Of a stretch of 64,000 bases of DNA, positions 1-8,265 are shown in pieces (position 1 is the stretch's first letter; each line of letters begins with the position of its first letter). The DNA comes from Bacillota bacterium. Lineage in GTDB: Bacteria; Bacillota; Clostridia; Peptostreptococcales; Acidaminobacteraceae. The notes beneath the pieces were generated by a model. It ran no database searches and was not told where the DNA came from. It saw nothing but the letters and a program-made list of their open reading frames with translations. The stretch spans positions 1 through 64,000 of the forward strand of contig JAOARG010000045.1 of NCBI GenBank assembly GCA_025210655.1. The letters run 5' to 3'. A program made the translations under genes and the position numbers.

Positions 1-20
1 GTAAAGTCCGATTTTTGTAT

Positions 21-317
21 TTAGGTCTTAGTTCTTCCCTTTCACCTTATCTTATTTATAAGATAAATTCCCCTAGTACAAGCAAAGCTATGTACGATTC
101 CCCTCTTCACCCAACCACCTATAATACTTGGTGGTGTTTTTCAGCTGTTGGCTGAAAAGGTAGTGTACGCGCCGAGGGCTTGTGGTGGTGAGCTTGCTTA
201 TGCAAGCGGTGGTTTGGAAGTGATTTAGGGGACATGAGGAATCGCACAATTGATTGTGCTAGGGGAATTAATCTTATAAATAAGATTAGGGGAATGGGAA
301 AAACTTAAGACCTTAAA
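21..317. repeat. Mirrored-linker hairpin array (GGTGG / GGGGAAT type)
   Basis: Short hairpins are separated by constant linkers. Left arm: hairpins at 47-66 and 75-95, linkers ATTCCCCT and GATTCCCC, then CCCAACCACC (110-119). Right arm: GGTGGTG, then hairpins at 137-158, 171-179, 192-207, 244-259 and 272-285, with linkers GGTGGTTTGG and AGGGGAAT. Left linkers are reverse complements of right linkers, and the base (GGTCTTAGTTCTTCCC near 24-39) pairs with the end (about 296-317). The whole can close into one stem with side hairpins. No protein is encoded here. Confidence 0.8.
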
Positions 318-339
318 AACTCCTTTAATAAAGATTTTA

Positions 340-500
340 TCTTTTCCTTTTCACCTTATTTTGCATGCAAAATTAATTCTCCTAGCACAAACAAAGTATT
401 CGTGCGATTCCCCTCTTCCCCTTTCCCCTAACCCAACCACCCAACAGCCAACCACCTATAATACAAAGGATGCTTTTTGCTAAGGCAAAACCATAAATAT
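340..500. repeat. Second left-arm-type hairpin array
   Basis: This stretch resembles the left arm of the neighbouring array at 40-120: a palindrome TTTTGCATGCAAAA (359-372), a hairpin bounded by GCAC and CGTGC (385-405), then GATTCCCC and a C-rich run ending in CCAACCACC, then TATAATAC. A hairpin TTTTGC/GCAAAA lies at 475-490. It has no matching right arm downstream, but its linkers are complementary to the right arm at 130-300, so alternative pairing is possible. Confidence 0.65.
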
Positions 501-545
501 TAACTGAACAGTAACATTTCAATTAATATTTATTAGCTCAAGGAT

Positions 546-577
546 GAAAAAAACCACCCAGCAAAAGCTAGATGGTT
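546..577 (-). terminator. Rho-independent terminator after the DUF1846 gene
   Basis: Read on the minus strand, AACCATCTAGC pairs with GCTGGGTGGTT (11 pairs including G-U wobbles) around a TTTT loop, followed by a run of T. It lies 25 bases after the stop codon. Confidence 0.85.
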
Positions 578-602
578 AAAATCAAATAAAAACTATATTA
601 AA

Positions 603-2111
603 TTACATATTAAAAAGACTCTCCGAAGCATAAACCGGATCACTTGTTACATCGATTCCTAACTTTCTGAATGTCTGCTCGTCTACTGTATTTAAGATTG
701 TAGTACAGTGAGCTTGAGCTCCGTTTAGTTCTGATAACTTGTTCATTACTGCTTGTGCTACTGGGTTTGTAGCTGCACAAATACTTAATGCAATTAGGAT
801 TTCTTCACTGTTTAGTGAAGTGCTCTTGCTTCCAAGAGTATTCTTCTTAAGATTCTTGATTGGCTCAAGGATAACTGGTGAAATTAAGTGAATATCATCA
901 TCAATCTTAGCAATGTGCTTAACTGCATTTAAGATAACAGCTGCTGCTGCATCCATTGTATCTGAGCTTTTACCAGTAAGGATTGTACCATCATTTAACT
1001 CAAGTGCAATTGCTGTACACTGCTCATTACTACAACGTTCGTCTTTCATAGAAGAAGCTTTTGCTCTAGCAGGCTCTACTATAACTCTATCTTCTTCCTT
1101 AAGATTAAGTTCTTCCATGATTAATCTAGCTCTGTTGTAAGTCTCAAGATCTACATAACCCTTCTTGTACTCACATCCAGTTTTGAAATATCTTCTGATA
1201 ATTTCTTGTTGAGATGCATCCTTAACAGCATCATCATCTATAATTCCAAATCCAACCCTGTTTACACCCATATCAGTTGGTGACTTGTAAACAGACTCTT
1301 CTCCAGTGATTTTTTCAATAATTCTCTTAAGTACCGGGAAAGTTTCAATATCTCTATTGTAGTTAACAGTTACTTCATTGTAAGCATCAAAATGGAATGA
1401 ATCAATCATGTTAACATCCTTAAGATCAACAGTAGCTGACTCATAAGCAATATTTAAAGGATGCTTTAAAGGAACATTCCATACTGGGAAAGTCTCAAAC
1501 TTAGAGTATCCAACAGCATTTCCTCTGATATTCTCATGGTACATCTGGCTAAGACAAGTAGCTAGCTTTCCACTTCCAGGGCCAGGAGCTGTAACAACAA
1601 CAATTGGCTTAGTCGTTTCAATATAAGGGTTTTGTCCGTATCCCTCTTCACTAACGATAACATCGACATCAGTAGGATATCCCTTAGTTGCCCTATGTGT
1701 ATAAACCTTGATTCCTCTTCTTTCAAGTTTGTTCATAAATACAGTAGCCGATGGCTGATCTTCATATCTAGTAATAACAACACTGTTTACATCAAGATCA
1801 TAAGATCTAAACTCATCAATAAGTCTGAAAACATCAAGATCATAAGTAATACCAAAGTCACCTCTCATCTTGTTTCTTTCAATATCACCAGCATAGATAC
1901 AAATAACAACCTCAACATTTTCCTTTAGCTTGTGTAAAAGCTGAATCTTAGCATCAGCATCAAAACCAGGAAGAACCCTCTTAGCATGTAAATCACAAAG
2001 AAGCTTACCACCAAACTCAAGATATAACTTATCATAATTGTTTACCCTCTCAAGGATGAACTTCGACTGCTCCTCAAGATACTTTTTCGAATCAAAACCT
2101 ATTTTTCTCAT
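603..2111 (-). CDS. DUF1846 (UPF0371) family protein
   Basis: A 502-residue soluble protein matching the whole length of the DUF1846/UPF0371 family, which is common in Firmicutes and has no settled function. The conserved [16 protein letters not shown] segment lies near residues 35-50, and a glycine-rich [14 protein letters not shown] segment near 175-190 resembles a nucleotide-binding loop. The start ATG has a strong AGGGGG site upstream. It stands alone, with hairpin repeats on both sides and its own terminator downstream. Family assignment is firm; any catalytic role would be a guess. Confidence 0.9.
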   Translation of the reverse strand: MRKIGFDSKKYLEEQSKFILERVNNYDKLYLEFGGKLLCDLHAKRVLPGFDADAKIQLLHKLKENVEVVICIYAGDIERNKMRGDFGITYDLDVFRLIDEFRSYDLDVNSVVITRYEDQPSATVFMNKLERRGIKVYTHRATKGYPTDVDVIVSEEGYGQNPYIETTKPIVVVTAPGPGSGKLATCLSQMYHENIRGNAVGYSKFETFPVWNVPLKHPLNIAYESATVDLKDVNMIDSFHFDAYNEVTVNYNRDIETFPVLKRIIEKITGEESVYKSPTDMGVNRVGFGIIDDDAVKDASQQEIIRRYFKTGCEYKKGYVDLETYNRARLIMEELNLKEEDRVIVEPARAKASSMKDERCSNEQCTAIALELNDGTILTGKSSDTMDAAAAVILNAVKHIAKIDDDIHLISPVILEPIKNLKKNTLGSKSTSLNSEEILIALSICAATNPVAQAVMNKLSELNGAQAHCTTILNTVDEQTFRKLGIDVTSDPVYASESLFNM

Positions 2112-2520
2112 AATTAAACCCCCTACTTAAATCCTATTTGTCCTTTACCCATTACCTTCACAAAAAGTCGAAAAACTTAATAGAATAAAAATCTATTAAG
2201 TTTTAAAATAACTCCCTGTATTATCAAACTTATACATCAAAAATGTAATTTGGATTTTGACAAAAATCAAAATCCTCTATATAAATGTTTTGCAAAACAA
2301 AATACAAATTTAAAAACTACTTAAACAATATTATCATTATTTTTTTATTTTTCAAGGGTTTTTTTGAAAAAAAAACAAAAAAAAATAATCCCTTCAACAT
2401 CTAGAGGTCACTAAATTAGCCACACCTAGAGGTTTGGAATTTTTTAACATTCTAACCAGTAAGATACTTGGTCTTATTTAATTCATATATTATTATACAG
2501 TAAAAAAAATATTTTTCAAT
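2112..2520. other. AT-rich upstream region of the DUF1846 gene
   Basis: This gene-free stretch must hold the promoter of the minus-strand DUF1846 gene. It contains long A and T runs near 2340-2390 and two copies of CTAGAGGT near 2401 and 2429, but no element I can name. Confidence 0.4.
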
Positions 2521-2529
2521 ATTTTTTTT

Positions 2530-2560
2530 CGTGGGTCGTAGGTCGTTGGTCGTGGGTCGG
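2530..2560. repeat. 7-bp tandem repeat CGTNGGT, four copies
   Basis: Four consecutive 7-mers (CGTGGGT, CGTAGGT, CGTTGGT, CGTGGGT) end in CGG. The third base pair of the unit varies. The same unit recurs at 19928-19958. Confidence 0.85.
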
Positions 2561-2594
2561 GAGGGGCGAATTTTCTTGGGAGAAAATTATTTTA

Positions 2595-2776
2595 GGTGGT
2601 GTACTTCGTCTTTTGGACTCGTGGTTGTTTGTTTGATAAATCAAACGGTTGTTGGGTGGTTGGGGAAGAGATTAAGGGATTAGGGCATTTAGGGGAAATG
2701 GGGAATCGCACAATTGATTGTGCTGGGGGAATCGATTTTGATTTTCAAAATCTAGGGAAAGGGGAAGAGATTTTTA
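2595..2776. repeat. Right-arm hairpin array (GGTGGTG / GGGGAATC type), copy 1
   Basis: It starts with GGTGGTGTAC. Hairpins follow: TTTG/CAAA around 2628-2645, GCACAA/TTGTGC at 2708-2723 and GATTTTG/CAAAATC near 2734-2752. They are separated by GGTTG/GGTGG and GGGGAATC linkers. It is closely related to 3064-3230 and to the right arm at 130-300. An open reading frame crossing it is not a gene. Confidence 0.75.
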
Positions 2777-2836
2777 GCAGTAGCTTTGCTACTTAAGATA
2801 CTTAACTACTAATAAGGTTCTCTAGTGACCCAAATT

Positions 2837-2945
2837 CAAGTGAATTCTTCCTTATAGAATTGACCTCGTATGAATTTACTTTCTCCATAAAGTGATTTCT
2901 ATAATACAAACAAAACCGGTCGATTGCTCATCGTCCGATTTTTAT
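2837..2945. repeat. 109-bp duplicated block, copy A
   Basis: This block matches 3438-3546 at the same length with roughly ten differences. Both copies contain AAGTGAATTCTTCC, then TTGACC, TATAATAC, and end in a hairpin before a T run. Here the terminal hairpin (2917-2937, CGGTCGAT/ATCGTCCG) has one mismatch. Confidence 0.8.
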
Positions 2946-3063
2946 ACAATCAAGCATTTATAGGGCTTTGCTTTTTCGAAATCCTTGTATTACATATAAA
3001 TCGACCGTTATCGTCCGGTTTTACCGATCGTTAGCGGTCGATAAGAATATACATGTTATTTTA

Positions 3064-3230
3064 GGTGGTGTACTTGTCCATTGGACTCGTGGTGGTTTGT
3101 TTGATAAATCAAACGGTGGTTGGCTGTTAGGAAAAAGATTAAAGGATTTAGGGAAAAAGGGGAATCGCACAAATTGATTGTGCTGGGGGAATCAGTTTTG
3201 TTTACAAAACTTTGGGGAAGGGGAAGAGAT
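3064..3230. repeat. Right-arm hairpin array (GGTGGTG / GGGGAATC type), copy 2
   Basis: The order matches copy 1 at 2595-2776: GGTGGTGTAC, a hairpin near 3074-3089, TGGTGG, a TTTG/CAAA hairpin, CGGTGGTTGG, then GGGGAATC, a GCACAA/TTGTGC hairpin, GGGGGAATC and an AGTTTTG/CAAAACT hairpin. Several hairpin sequences differ from copy 1 while the linkers are kept. Confidence 0.75.
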
Positions 3231-3391
3231 TAGTGCCAGTAGTTTCGCTGGTACTATCATACTTGTGTTGTAAGTATTGGTGCCAATAGCTTCGCTAGTA
3301 CCATCATACTTTTATTGCAAGTATTAGTGCCATCGCTTCGCTAGTACCATCATACTTGTTTTACAAGTATTAGTGCCAGTAGCTTCGCAAC
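3231..3391. repeat. 47-bp tandem repeat, about 3.4 units
   Basis: Units begin with TAGTGCCA or TGGTGCCA at 3231, 3278, 3325 and 3371 (spacing 47, 47, 46). Each unit carries a GC-containing hairpin around TTCGC and a second hairpin of the ACTTGT/ACAAGT type. The variation sits mostly in loops and stems rather than in TAGTGCCA and ATCATACTT. Confidence 0.85.
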
Positions 3392-3437
3392 GTAAAAGAC
3401 TTAGGTGCTAAAAAAGATTTTATTAAGACCCGAGTTT

Positions 3438-3546
3438 CAAGTGAATTCTTCCGTATAGAATTGACCTAGTATGAATTTACTTTATCCATATAGTTATTTC
3501 TATAATACGAATAAAACCGGACGATTCTTTATCGTCCGATTTTTAT
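3438..3546. repeat. 109-bp duplicated block, copy B, ending in a terminator hairpin
   Basis: This is the partner of 2837-2945. Its terminal hairpin CGGACGAT/ATCGTCCG (3518-3538) is perfect. It is flanked by A and T runs, so it can serve as a terminator on either strand, including for the minus-strand KAP gene that ends at 3651. Confidence 0.8.
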
Positions 3547-3650
3547 ATACTAAATATATATGATTTGTTTGTTCAATACTCTTGTATCCTATAAAAATTG
3601 ACTGTTATAGCTACATAATAGTATATAAGCTGTTTTTATAAGTCCAGTGT

Positions 3651-6449
3651 TTATTTTTTTGTGCTCACATTACTTAGTCTGTTTTCAACACTCAATAAAT
3701 TAAAATATATTTGACCCCAATAATTAGGTTCTTTTGACTTTTCAACTAACTTCGAATCAGTTTCTTTATACAATTTCTTCAACATATCAATCGACTTTTC
3801 TTCAATTATGAGATCTTTATTCCCGTGAATATCCTTACACAAACTTGCGAAATATTCAAATATATCATCATCGGTTTTTATCTTATCCATATTATTAATC
3901 TTATTTTTAATATACTCAATCTCATCATTCAAACTATTTACTTCAACATTCTCATAACCACTTGATTTTATACTATTTCTATATTTATTTCTATCAGAAG
4001 TAATCCTAAAAGACTCATTAGTATAACTCTCTAAAAATTCAATAACTTTTAATTGATTAATCAACTTATCATAATAAATAGTTATTAACGACTTGGCATT
4101 ACTATCAAAAGATGTGCTTTCATATGTTTTTTCTATAAATTTGATTATTCTTTCAATATCACTGTTCCCCTCTACAGATTCATAATCATCTTTATAATAT
4201 TTATAGCATATTTCCTTTAAGTCCAACACAGTATCTGAAAATTGCTTGAATTGCAAAGTTCTTTCTTCATTTTTAATTATTGATAAATTTTCTAAATAAT
4301 TCTTTAATATTCCGCCTGTTCCAAAAACATAATTATGGATTATATTTTCAATATACTTTGATAACTTATTTTTATTTGTCAAACTAATTTCTTTTATTAG
4401 AGCATCACATTTTTCAATTGTGTATTGAAAAATTTCCAATTCAATCTCTCTATAGTTCGATGATTTTTTATCCAAAGAACTAATAAAATCTATAAAAACT
4501 TCATTTCTTCCTTCCTTAATATCAATTGAACAAATAGAATCTATTAATACTTTTGTACCTATTAGCCTCTTTGATTCATCCCAAACTATAGATTCAAAAG
4601 CTGGAATAATATTTTCTTCTTTTACTCTTCCATTTTTCAATTGCTCTGATATTGATTGATTTATAGACTTTTTTTCCCTATTAAATATTATAAAACCCAT
4701 TATTGCTTCTTTTTCTCTATTAGTACTATTCCCTAACATACTCATACTAAAAGTATCTAAACCTAACACATATTCACTATATCTACTTAACTCTTCGCTT
4801 TTCAATATTTCCTTAATACTACCCAGTTTTAATACCTCATCATATTTATCAATAAAAAATACTTTCAACGTTACAATTGATAAAATACACTCCAACCAAT
4901 CACCTTTTGAATAGTCATTTGATAGTCTGTATTGATTATTAAACCATTTTTCATTTACAGACATTAAAATTCTCTTTACTTCTCTGTAATAGTTCTTTAT
5001 GTATCTCGGATTAACTATTTTATTAGATAAGTTTTTAATTACTTCTTCAAGCTCTAGTTCTTCATTCTTCTTAAATTTTTCGTATTTTTCTATCAAATTA
5101 TCAAGTTTATTTTTCAAAAAATATCTATCACTTTGACAATATTTATTTATTAGCACCTTTAAATGGTCATGTAAGCTACTAATAAATTTAGAATCAAAAT
5201 ATATTTCATTATCTTCAATATAATCCACTATCTCTTCATGTTCTAAAGAACATACATCTATTAATGTATCGAAATACTTATTAATAAATACATCAGAAAT
5301 TTCTTTTTTTCTTAATTGATTATTATCAAATAAAAACAAAGTATTAATTCCTTGCAAAGATAAGACTATATTAAAAAACTGAAGTACCTCTTTCAAATCA
5401 TTTTCGAAGGATCTATCCATATCATCGAATATTATCAGTATATCCTTTTTCTCAGTTTTTCTAATTTGTTGTATATCATTCTCTAAATCATTTAATAACT
5501 CATAAAACTCAACGGATTCATTTTCAAACAACATACCACTAACTATGCCTATTAAGTTAGTTTTATCAATCGAAACTAACGATAAAATGTATTTCGTATA
5601 CTTATCAAGATTACTACCTCTTCCAGTGTAAATTCCGTTTTTCTCAAAAATTTCCTCTAGCCTTCTAGTCAATTGAATAAACATCGATTTTTTACTTGAA
5701 TCAATACTAGGAATGATATGTATAGTTTCTGACTTAATTGAACTTTTCAATGCATTTACAAAACTTGTTTTTCCATATCCCCATGCACCTCTTATAGCAA
5801 TGGACTTTTTATCATTCTCATCCATACTATAATACTCTATAAAATTATCCAGTTGGCGCCTTCTCGAAGGATACAAATCTTTTATCTCATGTATTGGCAT
5901 TTCACTTCTAAGTGACACACGCTTTCTATTTTTATCAATTATACTCGAACTACACTCATTAATTAAGAAAACTGTATATGATAGTAAATATATGTACATC
6001 AAAGATATTAACAACTCGTTATAACCAAAATTATTTTTTGATACCGTAAATCCCACTATAGATAATAATATTATTCTCAAATATTTTACTATCTCTAAAT
6101 GTAACTTTGGAAATGATGATTTTAATAAAACGCCCATACAAATAAATCTGAGTATCAATAATATACTTATTGTCACTACAAAATTTATAAAAATATTAAA
6201 TCCAATATTCTTTGTAAATTGAGTAAAAATAAATACTAATCCTATTAATACAGCAATTACATATTGAGTACATCCTTCCAAAACTATCTTGACTAAATTC
6301 TTAACATTATTCTTTTTATCAAGATGATAATAGTTATACGTTATTCTTACAGAAATAATAACTAGCAATGCAAGTATCATTATTAAAACTCTAAGATTTA
6401 AGTACAAGTTAACTATTCGGTCTGATGACATTATATTAAACAAATCCAT
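3651..6449 (-). CDS. Membrane-anchored KAP-family P-loop NTPase
   Basis: A 932-residue protein. Several hydrophobic segments lie in residues 15-175, followed by a soluble P-loop NTPase domain: Walker A GAWGYGKTS near 220 and Walker B ILIIFDDMDR near 340, with adjacent aspartates as in KAP NTPases. KAP proteins carry membrane segments inserted in or next to the NTPase; the F-plasmid exclusion protein PifA is the best-known member. The long C-terminal half (about 450-932) is lysine- and glutamate-rich and unrecognised. The gene stands alone among repeats and is more AT-rich than its neighbours, which fits horizontal gain. A phage-defence role is plausible but inferred. The start has a GAGGGA site upstream. 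Confidence 0.8.
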   Translation of the reverse strand: MDLFNIMSSDRIVNLYLNLRVLIMILALLVIISVRITYNYYHLDKKNNVKNLVKIVLEGCTQYVIAVLIGLVFIFTQFTKNIGFNIFINFVVTISILLILRFICMGVLLKSSFPKLHLEIVKYLRIILLSIVGFTVSKNNFGYNELLISLMYIYLLSYTVFLINECSSSIIDKNRKRVSLRSEMPIHEIKDLYPSRRRQLDNFIEYYSMDENDKKSIAIRGAWGYGKTSFVNALKSSIKSETIHIIPSIDSSKKSMFIQLTRRLEEIFEKNGIYTGRGSNLDKYTKYILSLVSIDKTNLIGIVSGMLFENESVEFYELLNDLENDIQQIRKTEKKDILIIFDDMDRSFENDLKEVLQFFNIVLSLQGINTLFLFDNNQLRKKEISDVFINKYFDTLIDVCSLEHEEIVDYIEDNEIYFDSKFISSLHDHLKVLINKYCQSDRYFLKNKLDNLIEKYEKFKKNEELELEEVIKNLSNKIVNPRYIKNYYREVKRILMSVNEKWFNNQYRLSNDYSKGDWLECILSIVTLKVFFIDKYDEVLKLGSIKEILKSEELSRYSEYVLGLDTFSMSMLGNSTNREKEAIMGFIIFNREKKSINQSISEQLKNGRVKEENIIPAFESIVWDESKRLIGTKVLIDSICSIDIKEGRNEVFIDFISSLDKKSSNYREIELEIFQYTIEKCDALIKEISLTNKNKLSKYIENIIHNYVFGTGGILKNYLENLSIIKNEERTLQFKQFSDTVLDLKEICYKYYKDDYESVEGNSDIERIIKFIEKTYESTSFDSNAKSLITIYYDKLINQLKVIEFLESYTNESFRITSDRNKYRNSIKSSGYENVEVNSLNDEIEYIKNKINNMDKIKTDDDIFEYFASLCKDIHGNKDLIIEEKSIDMLKKLYKETDSKLVEKSKEPNYWGQIYFNLLSVENRLSNVSTKK

Positions 6450-6598
6450 AAATTTCCCTCACATAATTTTTATTTTTTACTTAAATTCCAGTTTAAATAC
6501 CATACACATACATTTTACTTCTATTTTTTTACATTTTCAACAAGTACTTTCATCATAAAATGATATATTTATCATTCCAAATCTCTTCTATAAATATA
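6450..6598. other. AT-rich upstream region of the KAP NTPase gene
   Basis: Minus-strand promoter space for the KAP gene. I see the ribosome site GAGGGA but no convincing -35/-10 pair and no repeats. Confidence 0.4.
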
Positions 6599-6778
6599 GT
6601 TTTACGTTGGTAAAACCACATTGAACGCGTTGCCAACAGCAACACACTAGACGAAAAATCAGGCTTCGCCGCAGATTTTTCACTAGACAGGAATCTAAAG
6701 ATTCCGATTAGACGCAAGATTTTCGAAGAAAATCAGCACTAGACGACTGTAGCTGTATAACTCAATACAGCTATAGTC
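6599..6778 (+). repeat. 180-bp structured element, copy 1 (CACTAGACG linker)
   Basis: Six hairpins in order: GTTTTAC/GTAAAAC (6599-6616), GTTGC/GCAAC (6629-6643), GAAAAATC/GATTTTTC (6653-6681), GGAATC/GATTCC (6690-6705), GATTTTC/GAAAATC (6718-6734) and a 14-pair stem 6745-6778. Linkers are CACTAGAC(G/A) or GATTAGACG. Related copies are at 10467-10647 and 13491-13671. The last stem has one G-T pair that is a wobble only on the plus strand. It sits directly upstream of the LysR gene promoter. Confidence 0.85.
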
Positions 6779-6785
6779 CAAATTA

Positions 6786-6794
6786 TGATATAAT
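6786..6794 (+). promoter_or_regulatory. Extended -10 promoter of the LysR gene
   Basis: TGATATAAT is an extended -10 (TGN-TATAAT). No good -35 is seen, because the preceding bases belong to the last hairpin of the structured element. The AAAGGAG ribosome site lies about 16 bases downstream. Confidence 0.6.
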
Positions 6795-6824
6795 TTCCCT
6801 AACAAGCAAAAGGAGATTAATAAA

Positions 6825-7736
6825 ATGACTCTTTTACAAATGGAATACCTATACGAAATATATAATTGTGGATCAATAAATAAGGCATCACAAAAACTTT
6901 TCTTGACCCAAGCGGGCCTTTCTCATGCTATTAAGAAGCTGGAGAAGGAAATGGGGATTGAGATTTTTATTCGTACCAATAAGGGGATTGATCTTACTGA
7001 AGATGGTAGGGAACTTCTTACTTTAATAAGACCTATACTTGAACAGCATAAAAAGATATCAAAATTATATGGTAAAAATAAATCTTCTGATATAACTAGC
7101 TTACATATTTCTTCCCAAAGATATCCTTTTTGTACCAAGGCTTTTGTTTCTATCTTAAATGAACATTCTTTTGATAAGCTAGAGTGTTCTCTGATTGAAA
7201 CTGATATAGAAGAAGTGATTAATAATGTGGCAAGTGAGAAAAGTGATTTGGGTGTAATTTTTATTTCTGATTTAACTGAACAATTTATGAGGAAGCTTTT
7301 TGTTTCAAACAAGCTTGAGTTTACTGAACTTAAAAAAATTCGTCCCCATGTCTTTATAGGAAACCATCATCCACTTGCTAATAAGAATGAATTATCCATA
7401 AATGAGCTAGCTGAATATACATATATATTATTTAACCGAAGTAGTGATAGTTCTTGTAATTATTCCGAGGAAGTTGTCTACCTTGGTTCAAATGTCTTTA
7501 AGAAAACTATAACTGTTACAGATAGGGGTACTGTCAATGATTTTCTAAAAAATTCCCTTAGTTTTACAATAGGAAGTGGAATAAGGACAGAAGGTTATAG
7601 CTCAAACAAAATAAATTCTATCCCCCTTTCTGATAATCTAGACGATATGCGACTTGGGTATATAAGACTTAAAAACAGTCCGTATAATCCTTTGGTGAAT
7701 GAGTTTATTGGGAATTTAAAAGAAATAACAAAATAA
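6825..7736 (+). CDS. LysR-family transcriptional regulator
   Basis: A 303-residue LysR-type regulator. The N-terminal winged helix-turn-helix (residues 1-60) has the signature GSINKASQKLFLTQAGLSHAI and KLEKEMGIEIFIR. Residues 90-295 form the periplasmic-binding-protein-like effector domain. Start: ATG preceded by AAAGGAG at good spacing. It is divergent from the KAP gene and convergent with methionine gamma-lyase, with repeat arrays on both sides, so its target cannot be read from context. The effector is unknown. Confidence 0.9.
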   Translation: MTLLQMEYLYEIYNCGSINKASQKLFLTQAGLSHAIKKLEKEMGIEIFIRTNKGIDLTEDGRELLTLIRPILEQHKKISKLYGKNKSSDITSLHISSQRYPFCTKAFVSILNEHSFDKLECSLIETDIEEVINNVASEKSDLGVIFISDLTEQFMRKLFVSNKLEFTELKKIRPHVFIGNHHPLANKNELSINELAEYTYILFNRSSDSSCNYSEEVVYLGSNVFKKTITVTDRGTVNDFLKNSLSFTIGSGIRTEGYSSNKINSIPLSDNLDDMRLGYIRLKNSPYNPLVNEFIGNLKEITK

Positions 7737-7747
7737 TTATTTCTTTT

Positions 7748-8254
7748 GACAAGTCGTAACGAAAGTTACTCGACAAGCCCCACTAAGCGTGGTCGACAAG
7801 TCAGAAGTTATTATATTACTTCTTCGACAAGTCGTTGCTCAGCAACTCGAGCATGGAAATTTTTCATAGAAAAATAAATTTATAAATTATAAAAACCAAA
7901 ATCAAAAGATTTTGGTTTTAGACTGTAGACAAACTACAGTCTGCCTAAAATGGCCTAATGTAGCCTAAGGTGGCCTAATATTGTAAAAAAAAAGATAAAT
8001 CCTGTAACCAGCTCTATTTTCAACGATTACAGGATTTTTTTAAAACAATTTTAGGCCGTTCACAAAGTGATCAATAGGCGCGAATGAATATAGCTTTAGG
8101 CTATATTAGGCTAAGTGTAGACATTGTCTACACTCTGAAGAGAAATATCCTTGTACTAACTTGTTTACAAGTGCCTTGTCGAGGGCCAATGGAATATGGC
8201 CCAACTTGTCAAATGAAATGACTTGTCGAGTTACACAGTAACGCCTTGTCAAAT
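7748..8254. repeat. Nested mirrored-linker hairpin array (TCGACAAGTC type)
   Basis: It fills the gap between two convergent genes. Left arm: hairpins at 7756-7769, 7780-7792, 7803-7823 and 7834-7846 separated by TCGACAAG(TC). Right arm: hairpins at 8159-8172, 8183-8202 and 8230-8242 separated by CTTGTCGA or ACTTGTC, the reverse complement. An inner layer repeats the plan with GCCTAA on the left (four copies at 10-base spacing, 7943-7982) and TTAGGC on the right (8051, 8096, 8106). Extra hairpins lie at 7892-7919, 7920-7942 and 8115-8133. A bidirectional terminator hairpin is at the centre. Confidence 0.85.
7998..8042. terminator. Bidirectional terminator at the centre of the array
   Basis: AATCCTGTAA pairs with TTACAGGATT, with an A run on the left and a T run on the right. 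It can stop transcription from both the LysR gene (plus) and the lyase gene (minus). Confidence 0.75.
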
Positions 8255-8265
8255 CACTTTACTCC

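Noticed and set aside
2837-2945. Promoter from TTGACC and TATAAT in the 109-base block
   Set aside because: The hexamers are about 40 bases apart, far too wide, and no gene follows.
2596-3177. Two open reading frames of 66 and 69 codons on the plus strand
   Set aside because: Both lie inside hairpin repeats, lack ribosome sites, and their similar peptides come from the repeated DNA.
1-3600. Insertion sequence or MITE with terminal inverted repeats
   Set aside because: There is no transposase and I could not define ends or target-site duplications; the complementarity is spread over many linkers rather than at two ends.
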